Below, one piece after another: positions 24,683-32,651 of a stretch of DNA of 64,000 bases. The stretch is from contig NZ_CP042412.1 in NCBI RefSeq assembly GCF_007954505.1, positions 1,364,001 through 1,428,000 of the forward strand, given 5' to 3'. Source of the stretch: Microbacterium sp. CBA3102 (GTDB taxonomy: Bacteria; Actinomycetota; Actinomycetes; Actinomycetales; Microbacteriaceae). The notes under the pieces are model-generated. The model was not told the origin of the DNA. It saw only the letters and a program-made list of their open reading frames with translations, and ran no database searches. The translations under genes and the position numbers were made by a program. The stretch's first letter is position 1; the number at the start of each line of letters is the position of its first letter.

Positions 24683-26928
24683 TGACCTCTCAGACTCTGA
24701 CCACCCAGCTCCCGTACCAGGACCCCGCGCTCTCGATCCCCGAACGTGTGGCCGACCTCCTCGGCCGTATGACGCTCGAGGAGAAGGTCGGGCAGATGCT
24801 GCAGCTCGACGCCCGCGACGACCTCGACGATCACGTCGCACGCCGCCACGCGGGCTCGATCCTGCACACCTCGCCCGAGCGGATCCTGCGCGCGAACCAG
24901 CTCACGGCGCAGACCCGCCTCCGCATCCCGCTGCTGGTGGGCGAGGACTGCATCCACGGGCACTCGTTCTGGCCCGGGGCGACGATCTATCCCACTCAGC
25001 TCGGCATGGCCGCGACGTGGGACCCCGATCTGCTCGAACGCGTGGCCCGTGCGACGGCCGAGGAGGTCGCGATCACCGGCATCCACTGGACGTTCTCGCC
25101 GGTGCTGTGCATCGCCCGCGACCTGCGGTGGGGCCGCATCAGCGAGACCTTCGGTGAGGATCCGTTCCTGATCGGGGAACTCGCCTCCGCGATGGTGCGC
25201 GGATACCAGGGGGAGGGGCTCGACGACCCCACGGCGATCCTCGCGACGGCCAAGCACTTCGCCGGATACTCCGAGACCCAGGGCGGACGCGATGCCAGCG
25301 AGGCCGACATCTCGCGGCGCAAGCTCCGCTCCTGGTTCCTGCCGCCGTTCGAGCGCGTCGCCCGCGAGGGCTGCCGCACCTTCATGCTCGGCTACCAGAC
25401 CACCGACGGGGTGCCGATCACCACCAATGACTGGCTGCTCAGCGACGTCCTGCGCGGGGAGTGGGGGTACACCGGCACCCTCATCACGGACTGGGACAAC
25501 GTCGGACGGATGGTGTGGGAGCAGCGGATCCAGCCCGACATCACGCATGCGGCCGCCGCGGCCGTGCGGGCCGGAAACGACATGATCATGACCACGCCGG
25601 GGTTCTACGAAGGTGCCCTGGACGCCGTCGCTGCGGGCATGCTCCCGGAGGACGCGTTCGATGCGGCCGCCGCGCGCATCCTCACCCTCAAGTTCGAGCT
25701 CGGCCTGTTCGAGAACCCGCGCCTCCCCGGTGCGGGGCTCGACGAGGTGGTCGGCAGCGCCGCGCACGCGGAGCTGAACCTGGAGACGGCACGCCGGTCG
25801 ATCGTGCTGCTCGAGAACGACGGCCTCCTGCCGCTCGACGCCGCCGCCCCGGTGCGGGTGGCCGTGGTCGGTCCTCTGGCGGACGACGCGCAGACGCAGC
25901 TCGGCGACTGGGCCGGGGGATCGGGGCAAGCCGGGTGGCTCGACGGTCAGCCCCGCGAGATGATCACGACCGTGCTCGACGGACTGCGCGCGGTCGACGG
26001 CTGGACGGTCACACACGCCCGGGGCGCGGACATCCTCACCCTGCAGGAAGACCCGCAGGGACCGTTCTTCCCCGACAAGCAGCCGCGTCCACCGGTCGTG
26101 CAGCCGTGCGCCCCGGATGCCGAGCTGATCGCCGAGGCCGTCGCCGCGGCAGCCGATGCGGACGTCGTCGTGGCCGTGGTCGGGGACCGGATCGAGCTCG
26201 TCGGCGAGGGTCGTTCCACCGCGATGCTGGAGCTCATCGGCGGGCAGAACGCCTTGATCGATGCGCTCATCGCGACGGGGAAGCCCGTCGTCGTGGTGCT
26301 GCTGGCCTCCAAGCCGCTCGTGCTCCCGGCATCCGCGTCGAAGGCTGCCGCCGTGATCTGGGCGGCGAACCCTGGCATGCAGGGCGGGCGTGCGCTCGCC
26401 GAGATCATCTCCGGAGCGGTCGAGCCGTCGGGCCGCCTGCCCATCTCGTTCGCCCGGCACGTGGGCCAGCAGCCGACGTACTACAACCAGATCCGCGGAC
26501 AGCACGGCGACCGGTACGCCGACCTCACGCAGTCACCGACGTGGGCGTTCGGTGAGGGACTGTCGTACACGACCGTCGAGTACTCCGACCTGGAGCTCGA
26601 GGCGACCTCGCTGGAGGAGACGGACACGATCGTCGGCCGGGTCACGGTGGCGAACACGGGCACGCGGCCGGTGCGCGAGACCGTGCAGGTGTACGTGCGC
26701 GATGCGGTGACCAGCGTGAGTTGGACCGACAAGGAGCTCAAGGCCTACCGTCAGGTCGAGCTCGCGCCCGGGGAGTCCGCGCGCGTGCGTGTGGAGTTGC
26801 CGGTCGCCGACTGCACGATCGTGGATGCCGCGGGCACGCGTCTGGTCGAGGCCGGCGCGTTCGAGCTGTTGGTCGGCCCCAGCTCGCGCGACGACGTGCT
26901 CCTCGCCGCGGACTTCGAGGTCGTGTAG
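24682..26928 (+). CDS. Glycoside hydrolase family 3 beta-glycosidase
   Basis: A 748-residue cytosolic enzyme with no signal peptide. It has the GH3 N-terminal barrel (RVADLLGRMTLEEKVGQMLQ), KHFAGYSETQGGRDAS for substrate binding, and the nucleophile Asp270 in LITDWDN. A GH3 C-terminal domain and a fibronectin-III-like tail (ETVQVYVRDAVTSVSW) follow. Such enzymes release glucose or xylose from oligosaccharides. As the last gene of the ABC operon, it probably hydrolyses what the importer brings in. Beta-glucosidase and beta-xylosidase cannot be separated by eye. Confidence 0.92.
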   Translation: MTSQTLTTQLPYQDPALSIPERVADLLGRMTLEEKVGQMLQLDARDDLDDHVARRHAGSILHTSPERILRANQLTAQTRLRIPLLVGEDCIHGHSFWPGATIYPTQLGMAATWDPDLLERVARATAEEVAITGIHWTFSPVLCIARDLRWGRISETFGEDPFLIGELASAMVRGYQGEGLDDPTAILATAKHFAGYSETQGGRDASEADISRRKLRSWFLPPFERVAREGCRTFMLGYQTTDGVPITTNDWLLSDVLRGEWGYTGTLITDWDNVGRMVWEQRIQPDITHAAAAAVRAGNDMIMTTPGFYEGALDAVAAGMLPEDAFDAAAARILTLKFELGLFENPRLPGAGLDEVVGSAAHAELNLETARRSIVLLENDGLLPLDAAAPVRVAVVGPLADDAQTQLGDWAGGSGQAGWLDGQPREMITTVLDGLRAVDGWTVTHARGADILTLQEDPQGPFFPDKQPRPPVVQPCAPDAELIAEAVAAAADADVVVAVVGDRIELVGEGRSTAMLELIGGQNALIDALIATGKPVVVVLLASKPLVLPASASKAAAVIWAANPGMQGGRALAEIISGAVEPSGRLPISFARHVGQQPTYYNQIRGQHGDRYADLTQSPTWAFGEGLSYTTVEYSDLELEATSLEETDTIVGRVTVANTGTRPVRETVQVYVRDAVTSVSWTDKELKAYRQVELAPGESARVRVELPVADCTIVDAAGTRLVEAGAFELLVGPSSRDDVLLAADFEVV

Positions 26929-26933
26929 TTCCC

Positions 26934-26975
26934 GGTCCCTGGTTCCTGGTTCCTGGTTCCTGGTTCCTGGTTCCT
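26934..26975. repeat. Heptanucleotide tandem repeat GGTTCCT x5 plus one variant
   Basis: GGTCCCT (26934-26940) is followed by five perfect GGTTCCT units (26941-26975). It starts 6 bp after the GH3 stop codon and ends 2 bp before the palindromic element at 26978. Confidence 0.9.
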
Positions 26976-26977
26976 GC

Positions 26978-27055
26978 CGAGACCCCCGCTGGTCGTCCGC
27001 ACCCCCTCCCACAGACGTCTGTGCACGGGGGTGTCGACGACCAGCGGGGGTCTCG
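26978..27055. repeat. Intergenic palindromic element, CGAGACCCC family (E) copy 1
   Basis: Perfect 20-bp arms, CGAGACCCCCGCTGGTCGTC at 26978-26997 and its complement at 27036-27055, enclose a second nested pair (ACCCCC/GGGGGT) and a central perfect palindrome ACAGACGTCTGT (27011-27022). It lies between convergent GH3 and soxR genes, so it can also act as a bidirectional terminator. Confidence 0.88.
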
Positions 27056-27082
27056 ACCTGGAGAGAGGAGGGGGCGTGGGGG

Positions 27083-27532
27083 CTAGGCGTCCAGGCGGCG
27101 GGGGCCTGAGCCCTGGGTGCCGAGCGCGTCGTCGGGGTTGAGCAGACCGCAGGCCTTCATCGACAGGCAGCCGCAGCCGATGCATCCGGTGAGCTCGCGT
27201 TCGAGGCGCTCGATGCCCTCGCGGCGCTTCTCGAGTTCGCGCTTCCAACGTCGGGATGCCCGCTGCCAGTCGGCGTGGCTCGGGGTCTCGGTCAGCGGCA
27301 CGTCGGCGAAGGCCGCCTGCACGTCGGACAGCGGGATGCCGAGGCGCTTGGCGACCGTGATCAGGGAGACGCGGCGCAGCATGTGCCGGGCGTAGCGGCG
27401 CTGGTTGCCGGGGGTGCGGGTGGACGCGATGAGCCCGAGCGTCTCGTAGAAGTGCAGGGCGGACGCGGCGACTCCGGTGCGTCGGGTCATCTCGCCGATC
27501 GTCAGCGGTTCGTCGGGTGCGTGCGGGCTCAT
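27083..27532 (-). CDS. soxR: Redox-sensing regulator SoxR
   Basis: A 149-residue MerR-family activator. The N-terminal HTH is TIGEMTRRTGVAASALHFYETLGLI in outline. The C-terminal 2Fe-2S cluster motif is CIGCGCLSMKAC (Cys117, 120, 122, 128), diagnostic for SoxR. In actinobacteria SoxR responds to redox-cycling metabolites rather than to superoxide alone. It is divergent from the ferredoxin operon, across a classic SoxR dyad. Confidence 0.95.
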   Translation of the reverse strand: MSPHAPDEPLTIGEMTRRTGVAASALHFYETLGLIASTRTPGNQRRYARHMLRRVSLITVAKRLGIPLSDVQAAFADVPLTETPSHADWQRASRRWKRELEKRREGIERLERELTGCIGCGCLSMKACGLLNPDDALGTQGSGPRRLDA

Positions 27533-27547
27533 CCGGGCCTCCTCGAT

Positions 27548-27578
27548 TTGACCTCAAGTGTACTTGAGGTTTTACGGT
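27548..27578 (+). promoter_or_regulatory. SoxR box within a MerR-type promoter
   Basis: The dyad ACCTCAAGTGTACTTGAGGT (27551-27570) is essentially the canonical SoxR box. It lies between a -35-like TTGACC (27548-27553) and a -10-like TACGGT (27573-27578), a 19-bp spacer as expected for MerR-family activation. It should drive the ferredoxin gene at 27609, and may also affect soxR. Confidence 0.85.
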
Positions 27579-27608
27579 GGACAGCGTGACCCGAGAGAAG
27601 ACCCCCCG

Positions 27609-27935
27609 ATGACCTATGTCATCGCCCTGCCGTGCGTCGATGTGAAGGACAAGGCCTGCATCGACGAGTGTCCCGTCGACTGCATCTACGAGGGTGAGCG
27701 CTCGCTCTACATCCATCCGGACGAATGCGTCGACTGCGGTGCCTGCGAGCCGGTGTGCCCGGTCGAGGCGATCTTCTACGAAGACGATCTCCCCGAGGAG
27801 TGGCAGGACTACTACAAGGCCAACGTCGAGTTCTTCGACGAGATCGGCTCCCCCGGGGGCGCCGCGAAGACGGGCATGCTCGCGTTCGACCACCCGGTCA
27901 TCGCCGCGCTGGCTCCCCAAGGGGAACACGCATGA
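27609..27935 (+). CDS. fdxA: Seven-iron ferredoxin (FdxA type)
   Basis: A 108-residue ferredoxin starting MTYVIALPCVDVKDKACIDECPVDC in outline, with a second cluster motif CVDCGACEPVCP. The Cys pattern fits 3Fe-4S plus 4Fe-4S (FdxA). It carries electrons in the cytosol, here most likely to or from the reductase encoded next, with which it overlaps by ATGA. It is the first gene behind the SoxR promoter. Confidence 0.93.
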   Translation: MTYVIALPCVDVKDKACIDECPVDCIYEGERSLYIHPDECVDCGACEPVCPVEAIFYEDDLPEEWQDYYKANVEFFDEIGSPGGAAKTGMLAFDHPVIAALAPQGEHA

Positions 27936-29290
27936 CGGTCGCCGAACCCCGGATCGCCATCGTCGGAGCGGGCCCCGCGGGCATCTACGCCGCCGACATC
28001 CTGCTCGATCGTGTGCCGACCGCGTCGATCGACCTCTTCGAGAAGCTCCCGGCACCGTACGGTCTCGTGCGCTACGGGGTCGCCCCCGATCACCCGCGGA
28101 TCCGCAAGATCACGGATGCGCTGCACGAGGTGCTCGTCCATCCGCGCATCCGCCTGCGCTGCAACGTCGACGTCGGGGGTGACATCGGGATCGATGAGCT
28201 GCGTGCGGCATACGACGGGGTGATCGTGGCGACGGGGGCCGACCTCGACGTCCGCCTCGACATCCCCGGTATCGACCTTCCCGGCTCTTTCGGTGCCGCG
28301 GACTTCGTCGCGTGGTACGACGGGCACCCCGATGCCCCGCGCACCTGGCCGCTCGCCGCCGAGTCGGTCGCGGTGCTCGGTGCGGGCAACGTCGCGCTCG
28401 ACGTGACGCGGATCCTCGCCACGCACGCCTCCGCGCTGACGCACACCGACACCCCGGATGCCGTGCTCGACCAGCTCGGCGCCAGCCCCCTGCGGGATGT
28501 GCACCTGTTCGCGCGTCGGGGGCCGGCCGACGTGCGCTTCTCTCCGCTGGAGCTGCGCGAGCTCGCCGAGCAGGATGACGTCGATGTGATCGTCGATCCG
28601 GACGAACTCGCACTCGACGCGCATGCCGAGCGGATGATCGCGCAGTTCTCGCAGCGCCGCATCATCGTGCGCACCCTGACCGAGTGGGCCGCGCTCGATC
28701 CGGCCGGCCGCACCGCCGCTCGCCGCATCCATCTGCACCTGCGGCAGCGACCCGTCCGTCTGCTGGGCACCGGACGAGTCGCCGGCATCGAGATGGAGCG
28801 GACCGCGTCGGATGAGCTGGGCCGCATGGTGGGCACCGGCGAACTGCGGCGGTATGAAGTCGGGGCGGTCTACCGCGCTGTGGGCTACCGCTCGACGCCC
28901 GTGGCCGGGGTGCCCTTCGCCGACGAGCTCGGGGTCGTGCCGCACGCCGAGGGGCGCGTCCTGGACGCAGCCGGCGTGCCGATCCCGCGGCTGTACGCGA
29001 CGGGGTGGATCAAGCGCGGACCGGTCGGGCTCATCGGCTCGACGAAATCGGATGCCGCGCAGACCGTGCGGCATCTCGTCGAGGATCTCGAGGCTGCCGA
29101 GGAGGTCGTGCGCGGGGAGGACCCGATCGCCCACCTCGGGCACGCCGTCGACCTCGACGGGTGGCTGCGCATCGACGCGGCGGAGCGCAGCGCCGGAGCC
29201 GACCGCGGGCGCGAGCGGACCAAACTCGTCGAGCGCGAGGAGATGCTGAGGCATGCGAAGCAGGAGCAGATGACGGAGGCCGGACGATGA
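27932..29290 (+). CDS. Ferredoxin-NADP reductase, FprA type
   Basis: A 452-residue FAD/NADP oxidoreductase of the adrenodoxin-reductase-like FprA group. The FAD motif GAGPAGIYAADILL is at the N-terminus, followed by APYGLVRYGVAPDHPRIRKI, the NADP motif GAGNVALDVTRIL, and the C-terminal KRGPVGLIGSTKSDA segment typical of this group. It exchanges electrons between NADPH and the FdxA-type ferredoxin. It is coupled to both neighbours by ATGA. Confidence 0.93.
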   Translation: MTVAEPRIAIVGAGPAGIYAADILLDRVPTASIDLFEKLPAPYGLVRYGVAPDHPRIRKITDALHEVLVHPRIRLRCNVDVGGDIGIDELRAAYDGVIVATGADLDVRLDIPGIDLPGSFGAADFVAWYDGHPDAPRTWPLAAESVAVLGAGNVALDVTRILATHASALTHTDTPDAVLDQLGASPLRDVHLFARRGPADVRFSPLELRELAEQDDVDVIVDPDELALDAHAERMIAQFSQRRIIVRTLTEWAALDPAGRTAARRIHLHLRQRPVRLLGTGRVAGIEMERTASDELGRMVGTGELRRYEVGAVYRAVGYRSTPVAGVPFADELGVVPHAEGRVLDAAGVPIPRLYATGWIKRGPVGLIGSTKSDAAQTVRHLVEDLEAAEEVVRGEDPIAHLGHAVDLDGWLRIDAAERSAGADRGRERTKLVEREEMLRHAKQEQMTEAGR

Positions 29291-29796
29291 CCGCGACACC
29301 CATACCCACACCGGTCGGCGACCGGCTCAAGGACGCTTTCCGTACGCACCCCGCGGGCGTCGCGATCATCACGGCGTCCACGCCGACCGGTCCGGTCGGC
29401 CTCACGGCGTCGAGCGTCGCCTCGGTGGCCGTCGACCCTGCGGCGATCGTGTTCTCGGTCACCAGGGCGACGGGGTCGGCGGGGGCGATCCTCGGTGCGG
29501 ACACCTTCGTCGTGCATCTCATCGACGACGAGCACTCCGCCCTCGCGCAGAGCTTCGCCGTCAGCGGCTCCGAACGCTTCACCGCGGAACAGGGCTGGTC
29601 GGAGCTCGACACCGGAGAACCGTACCTCGCCTCCGCGCGCGCCGCCCTGCGCTGCCGTGCGTTGCAGACCGTGGCCGTGGGCTCGTCGACGGTGGTGATC
29701 GCCGAGGTGCTCGACGTCATCGCCGGACCGCAGGGGCGTCCGCTCGTATACCTCGACCGTCGCTTCCACGCCCTCCCGCACGACCCCCACCACTGA
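29287..29796 (+). CDS. Flavin reductase-family protein
   Basis: A 169-residue flavin reductase-like (FMN-binding split-barrel) protein. HPAGVAIITASTPTGPVGLTASSVASVAVDPAAI is the family's flavin-contacting region. It reduces free FMN or FAD with NAD(P)H, or supplies a partner monooxygenase. No monooxygenase is adjacent, so within this SoxR-controlled run it more likely maintains reduced flavin. Confidence 0.88.
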   Translation: MTATPIPTPVGDRLKDAFRTHPAGVAIITASTPTGPVGLTASSVASVAVDPAAIVFSVTRATGSAGAILGADTFVVHLIDDEHSALAQSFAVSGSERFTAEQGWSELDTGEPYLASARAALRCRALQTVAVGSSTVVIAEVLDVIAGPQGRPLVYLDRRFHALPHDPHH

Positions 29797-29808
29797 AAGG
29801 AAGACGCC

Positions 29809-30438
29809 ATGTCCGCTCTCTACACGCTCCCCGAGCTGCCCTACGACTACGCAGCGCTCGAGCCGCACATCTCGGGCAAGATCATGGAGCTGCACCACTC
29901 CAAGCACCACCAGGCGTATGTCACGGGTGCGAACACCGCCCTTGAGCAGCTCGCCGCCGCCCGCGACGCGGGTGACCTCGCGAACGTGAACAAGCTCGAG
30001 AAGGACCTCGCGTTCAACCTCGGCGGCCACATCAACCACTCGGTGTTCTGGCAGAACATGTCGCCCGAGGGCGGCGGCGCTCCGGAAGGCGAGCTGGAGG
30101 CGGCGCTCGTGGATGCGTTCGGGTCGATCGACGCGTTCCGCGCGCACTTCACCGCGACGGCACTCGGGGTGCAGGGCTCGGGATGGGCGGTGCTCGCGTG
30201 GGACAGCGTGGGTGCGCGTCCGGTCATCTTCCAGCTGTTCGACCAGCAGGGCAACGCGCCGCTCGGTGTGACCCCGCTGCTGCAGCTCGACGTGTGGGAG
30301 CACGCCTACTACCTCGACTACCTCAACGTGCGCGCGGACTACGTGAAGGCGTTCTGGAACCTCGTGAACTGGCCCGACGTGCAGCGCCGCTTCGAAGCCG
30401 CCCGCACCGCGACCGCGGGCCTCGTCGTCCCACGCTGA
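29809..30438 (+). CDS. sodA: Fe/Mn superoxide dismutase
   Basis: A 209-residue SodA/SodB-type enzyme converting superoxide to oxygen and peroxide. Metal ligands are visible in [22 protein letters not shown] and [22 protein letters not shown] is the conserved active-site strand. AAGGAAG precedes the ATG, 12 bp after the flavin reductase gene, so it may be the last gene of the SoxR-controlled operon. Confidence 0.95.
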   Translation: MSALYTLPELPYDYAALEPHISGKIMELHHSKHHQAYVTGANTALEQLAAARDAGDLANVNKLEKDLAFNLGGHINHSVFWQNMSPEGGGAPEGELEAALVDAFGSIDAFRAHFTATALGVQGSGWAVLAWDSVGARPVIFQLFDQQGNAPLGVTPLLQLDVWEHAYYLDYLNVRADYVKAFWNLVNWPDVQRRFEAARTATAGLVVPR

Positions 30439-30455
30439 CCGTCGTCAGCCGCGGT

Positions 30456-30743
30456 TCACGCGAGGGAGAGGAAGAGCTTCTCCAGTTCGGCCATCGACAC
30501 CCCATCGGTGTCGGTGGCCGAATCCGTCTCCGATGCCGGGTCGGTCAGGCAGTCCTGCATGGCGGAGGCGATGATCTGGAATCCGGCCTTGTCGAGCGCC
30601 GAGGTGACGGCGGCGAGCTGGGTGACGACCGCGCGGCAGTCGCTCCCGCGTTCGACGGCGGCGATCACGGCGCCGAGCTGTCCTTGGGCGCGCTTGAGGC
30701 GGTTGGCGATCTTGCGCTGGGTCTCGGCATCTGCGGATGACAT
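30456..30743 (-). CDS. cstR: CsoR-family repressor, CstR-like persulfide sensor
   Basis: A 95-residue DUF156/CsoR-family protein (IANRLKRAQGQLGAVIAAVERGSDCRAVV). The first Cys (Cys36) and the distal Cys in ASAMQDCL are present, but the histidine of the Cu-binding Cys-His-Cys triad is replaced by serine. A two-Cys, no-His site is the hallmark of CstR, which senses persulfides by forming a di- or trisulfide. The divergent CoA-disulfide-reductase/rhodanese gene supports this. The C-terminal extension ends MAELEKLFLSLA. Confidence 0.85.
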   Translation of the reverse strand: MSSADAETQRKIANRLKRAQGQLGAVIAAVERGSDCRAVVTQLAAVTSALDKAGFQIIASAMQDCLTDPASETDSATDTDGVSMAELEKLFLSLA

Positions 30744-30770
30744 CGGTCGCTCCCTGAGTGTCGGCTGGAC

Positions 30771-30824
30771 TTGCCACTATACCCCCTGGGGTATGCTGAA
30801 CCCTAAAGATACCCACGGGGGTAT
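30771..30824 (+). promoter_or_regulatory. Twin CsoR/CstR operators and promoter
   Basis: ATACCCCCTGGGGTAT (30779-30794, perfect dyad) and ATACCCACGGGGGTAT (30809-30824) are 30 bp apart centre to centre. A -35-like TTGCCA (30771-30776) and -10-like TATGCT (30792-30797) overlap the first site, so repressor binding should block the plus-strand operon. Confidence 0.85.
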
Positions 30825-30843
30825 CGGTGAGGAGTCCAGAACC

Positions 30844-31008
30844 ATGTGCCGAGCAGTCCGTTGCAAGACCTGCGGGAAGACGACCTGGGCGGGGTGCGGC
30901 GAGCACGTCGCCGATGTGCGGCGAACGGTTCCCGCAGCGCAGTGGTGCTCCGGGCATCCGAAGGAGCAGACGCAGGGCGGCTTCTTCTCGCGGATGTTCC
31001 AGCGATGA
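30844..31008 (+). CDS. Small Cys-rich protein of the CstR operon
   Basis: A 54-residue protein, MCRAVRCKTCGKTTWAGCGE at its start, with Cys at 2, 7, 10 and 18 plus one near residue 35 and several His, suggesting a zinc-ribbon-like or persulfide-carrying site. GAGGAG lies about 9 nt upstream. It is the first gene behind the twin CstR operators and overlaps the reductase gene by ATGA, so its co-production with that enzyme is almost certain. Proteins of this look recur in actinobacteria without an assigned function. I do not assign one. Confidence 0.75.
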   Translation: MCRAVRCKTCGKTTWAGCGEHVADVRRTVPAAQWCSGHPKEQTQGGFFSRMFQR

Positions 31009-32651
31009 CCGCGACCGAAGCGCGCACCGTCGTGGTCGTGGGCGGAGTCGCAGGAGGGATGTCCGCCGCCGCACGTCTGCGCCGGCTCGATGAGCATGCG
31101 CAGATCGTGGTCTTCGAACGCGGACCCGAGGTCTCGTACGCGAACTGCGGGCTGCCCTACTACGTCGGCGGCGTGATCGCGGAGCGGGAGTCGCTGCTCC
31201 TGCAGACGCCCGCCTCGCTGCGCAGCCGCTTCGGACTCGACGTCCGGGTGCGTCATGACGTCGTGCGCATCGACACCGCGCAGAAGCTCGTCGAGGTCGA
31301 AGAGCTCGACTCTGGACGACGCTTCACGCAGAGCTACGACAGTCTGATCCTCGCCACGGGGGCACGCCCGCGCCGGGACGAACCGGTCTCCGACATCCCC
31401 GTCCGCTCCCTGCGGACGGTCGACGACGCCGATGCGATCGATGCCGCACTGGTGCGACCGGGACTTCCGGTGGTCGTCGTCGGCGGTGGCTACACGGCCC
31501 TGGAAGCGGTCGAGAACCTCGTGGCGCGGGGCGCATCCGTGACCCTCGTGCAGCGTGGGTCACAGTTGCTCTCCCCCCTCGATGCGGAGATGGCCGCCCC
31601 GATCGCCGCGGAGGTCCGTGCACACGGCGTCGATGTGCGCCTCGGGGTCGAGGTCGTTCGCGCCGATTCCGGATACGTCACGCTCAGTGACGGCACGTCC
31701 ATCGCCGCGGAACTCATGATCGACGCGTCCGGGGTGGTGCCGGAGACGACGTTGGCGGAGCGCGCGGGCATCCGGATCGGCGAGACAGGAGGCATCGACG
31801 TCGACGCGCAGTGCCGCACGAGCGCGCCCGACGTGTTCGCCGTGGGAGACGGGGTCGAGAAGGCCGAGCTCGTGGGCGGGGGCACGGCTCTCGTCACGAT
31901 GGCCGGGCTCGCGAACCGTCACGGGCGCATGGTGGCCGACCTCCTCGCGGGACGGTCAGAGACGGCGCGACCCGCGCTCGGCACCGGGATCGTCCGCGTA
32001 TTCGGGGTCGCCGCAGGGAAGACGGGCTGGAGCGAACGGCAGCTCCGAGCGGCGGGGCGCGAGTTCTACGCCGTGCACGTGCATCCCGGATCGCACGCCG
32101 GGTACTACCCGGGTGCGGAGACCCTGTCGATGAAGCTGCTCGCCGACCCGCGGTCCGACGCCATCCTCGGGGTGCAGGTCGTCGGCCGGGACGGCGTCGA
32201 CAAGCGGATCGACGTGATCGCTACCGCCATGCATGCAGGGATGCCGGCCGCAGAACTCGCGCAGCTCGAACTCGCCTACGCACCTCAGTTCGGCTCGGCG
32301 AAGGATGCGGTGAACATCCTCGGCTACGTCGCGGAGAACACCCGGACCGGCACGACGCCGACGATCCAGTGGCATGAGCTCGACGCCGCGCAGCGCGCGG
32401 GGGCGGCACTGATCGACGTCCGCACGCCGACGGAGTTCGCCGCCGGTGCGATCCCCGGCGCCGTCAACGTGCCGCTCGATGAACTGCGGGATCGACTCGA
32501 TGAGCTGCCCGACGGAGAGATCGTGGTGCACTGCCAGGTCGGACTGCGCGGACACATCGCCACGCGGATCCTCCGGCAGCACGGTGTGGACGCCCGCAAC
32601 CTCGACGGCGGCTACCGCACCTGGCGCGACGCCGCCCTGCTCCGCGGCTAG
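31005..32651 (+). CDS. CoA-disulfide/CoA-persulfide reductase fused to rhodanese
   Basis: A 548-residue FAD/NAD(P)H pyridine-nucleotide-disulfide oxidoreductase (VVGGVAGGMSAAARLRRLDE) with the CoADR redox Cys48 in SYANCGLPYY. A C-terminal rhodanese domain starts near residue 460, with active Cys510 in VVHCQVGLRGH. CoADR-rhodanese fusions reduce CoA persulfides or polysulfide and release sulfide, protecting the cytosol from reactive sulfur. CstR regulation fits this exactly. Its TAG and the TAG of the convergent LacI gene share the four bases CTAG (32648-32651). Confidence 0.92.
   Translation: MTATEARTVVVVGGVAGGMSAAARLRRLDEHAQIVVFERGPEVSYANCGLPYYVGGVIAERESLLLQTPASLRSRFGLDVRVRHDVVRIDTAQKLVEVEELDSGRRFTQSYDSLILATGARPRRDEPVSDIPVRSLRTVDDADAIDAALVRPGLPVVVVGGGYTALEAVENLVARGASVTLVQRGSQLLSPLDAEMAAPIAAEVRAHGVDVRLGVEVVRADSGYVTLSDGTSIAAELMIDASGVVPETTLAERAGIRIGETGGIDVDAQCRTSAPDVFAVGDGVEKAELVGGGTALVTMAGLANRHGRMVADLLAGRSETARPALGTGIVRVFGVAAGKTGWSERQLRAAGREFYAVHVHPGSHAGYYPGAETLSMKLLADPRSDAILGVQVVGRDGVDKRIDVIATAMHAGMPAAELAQLELAYAPQFGSAKDAVNILGYVAENTRTGTTPTIQWHELDAAQRAGAALIDVRTPTEFAAGAIPGAVNVPLDELRDRLDELPDGEIVVHCQVGLRGHIATRILRQHGVDARNLDGGYRTWRDAALLRG

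Noticed and set aside
26941..26975. Phase-variable contingency locus at the GGTTCCT array
   Set aside because: The array lies after the GH3 stop codon and not in a promoter or coding region, so copy change would not switch a frame.
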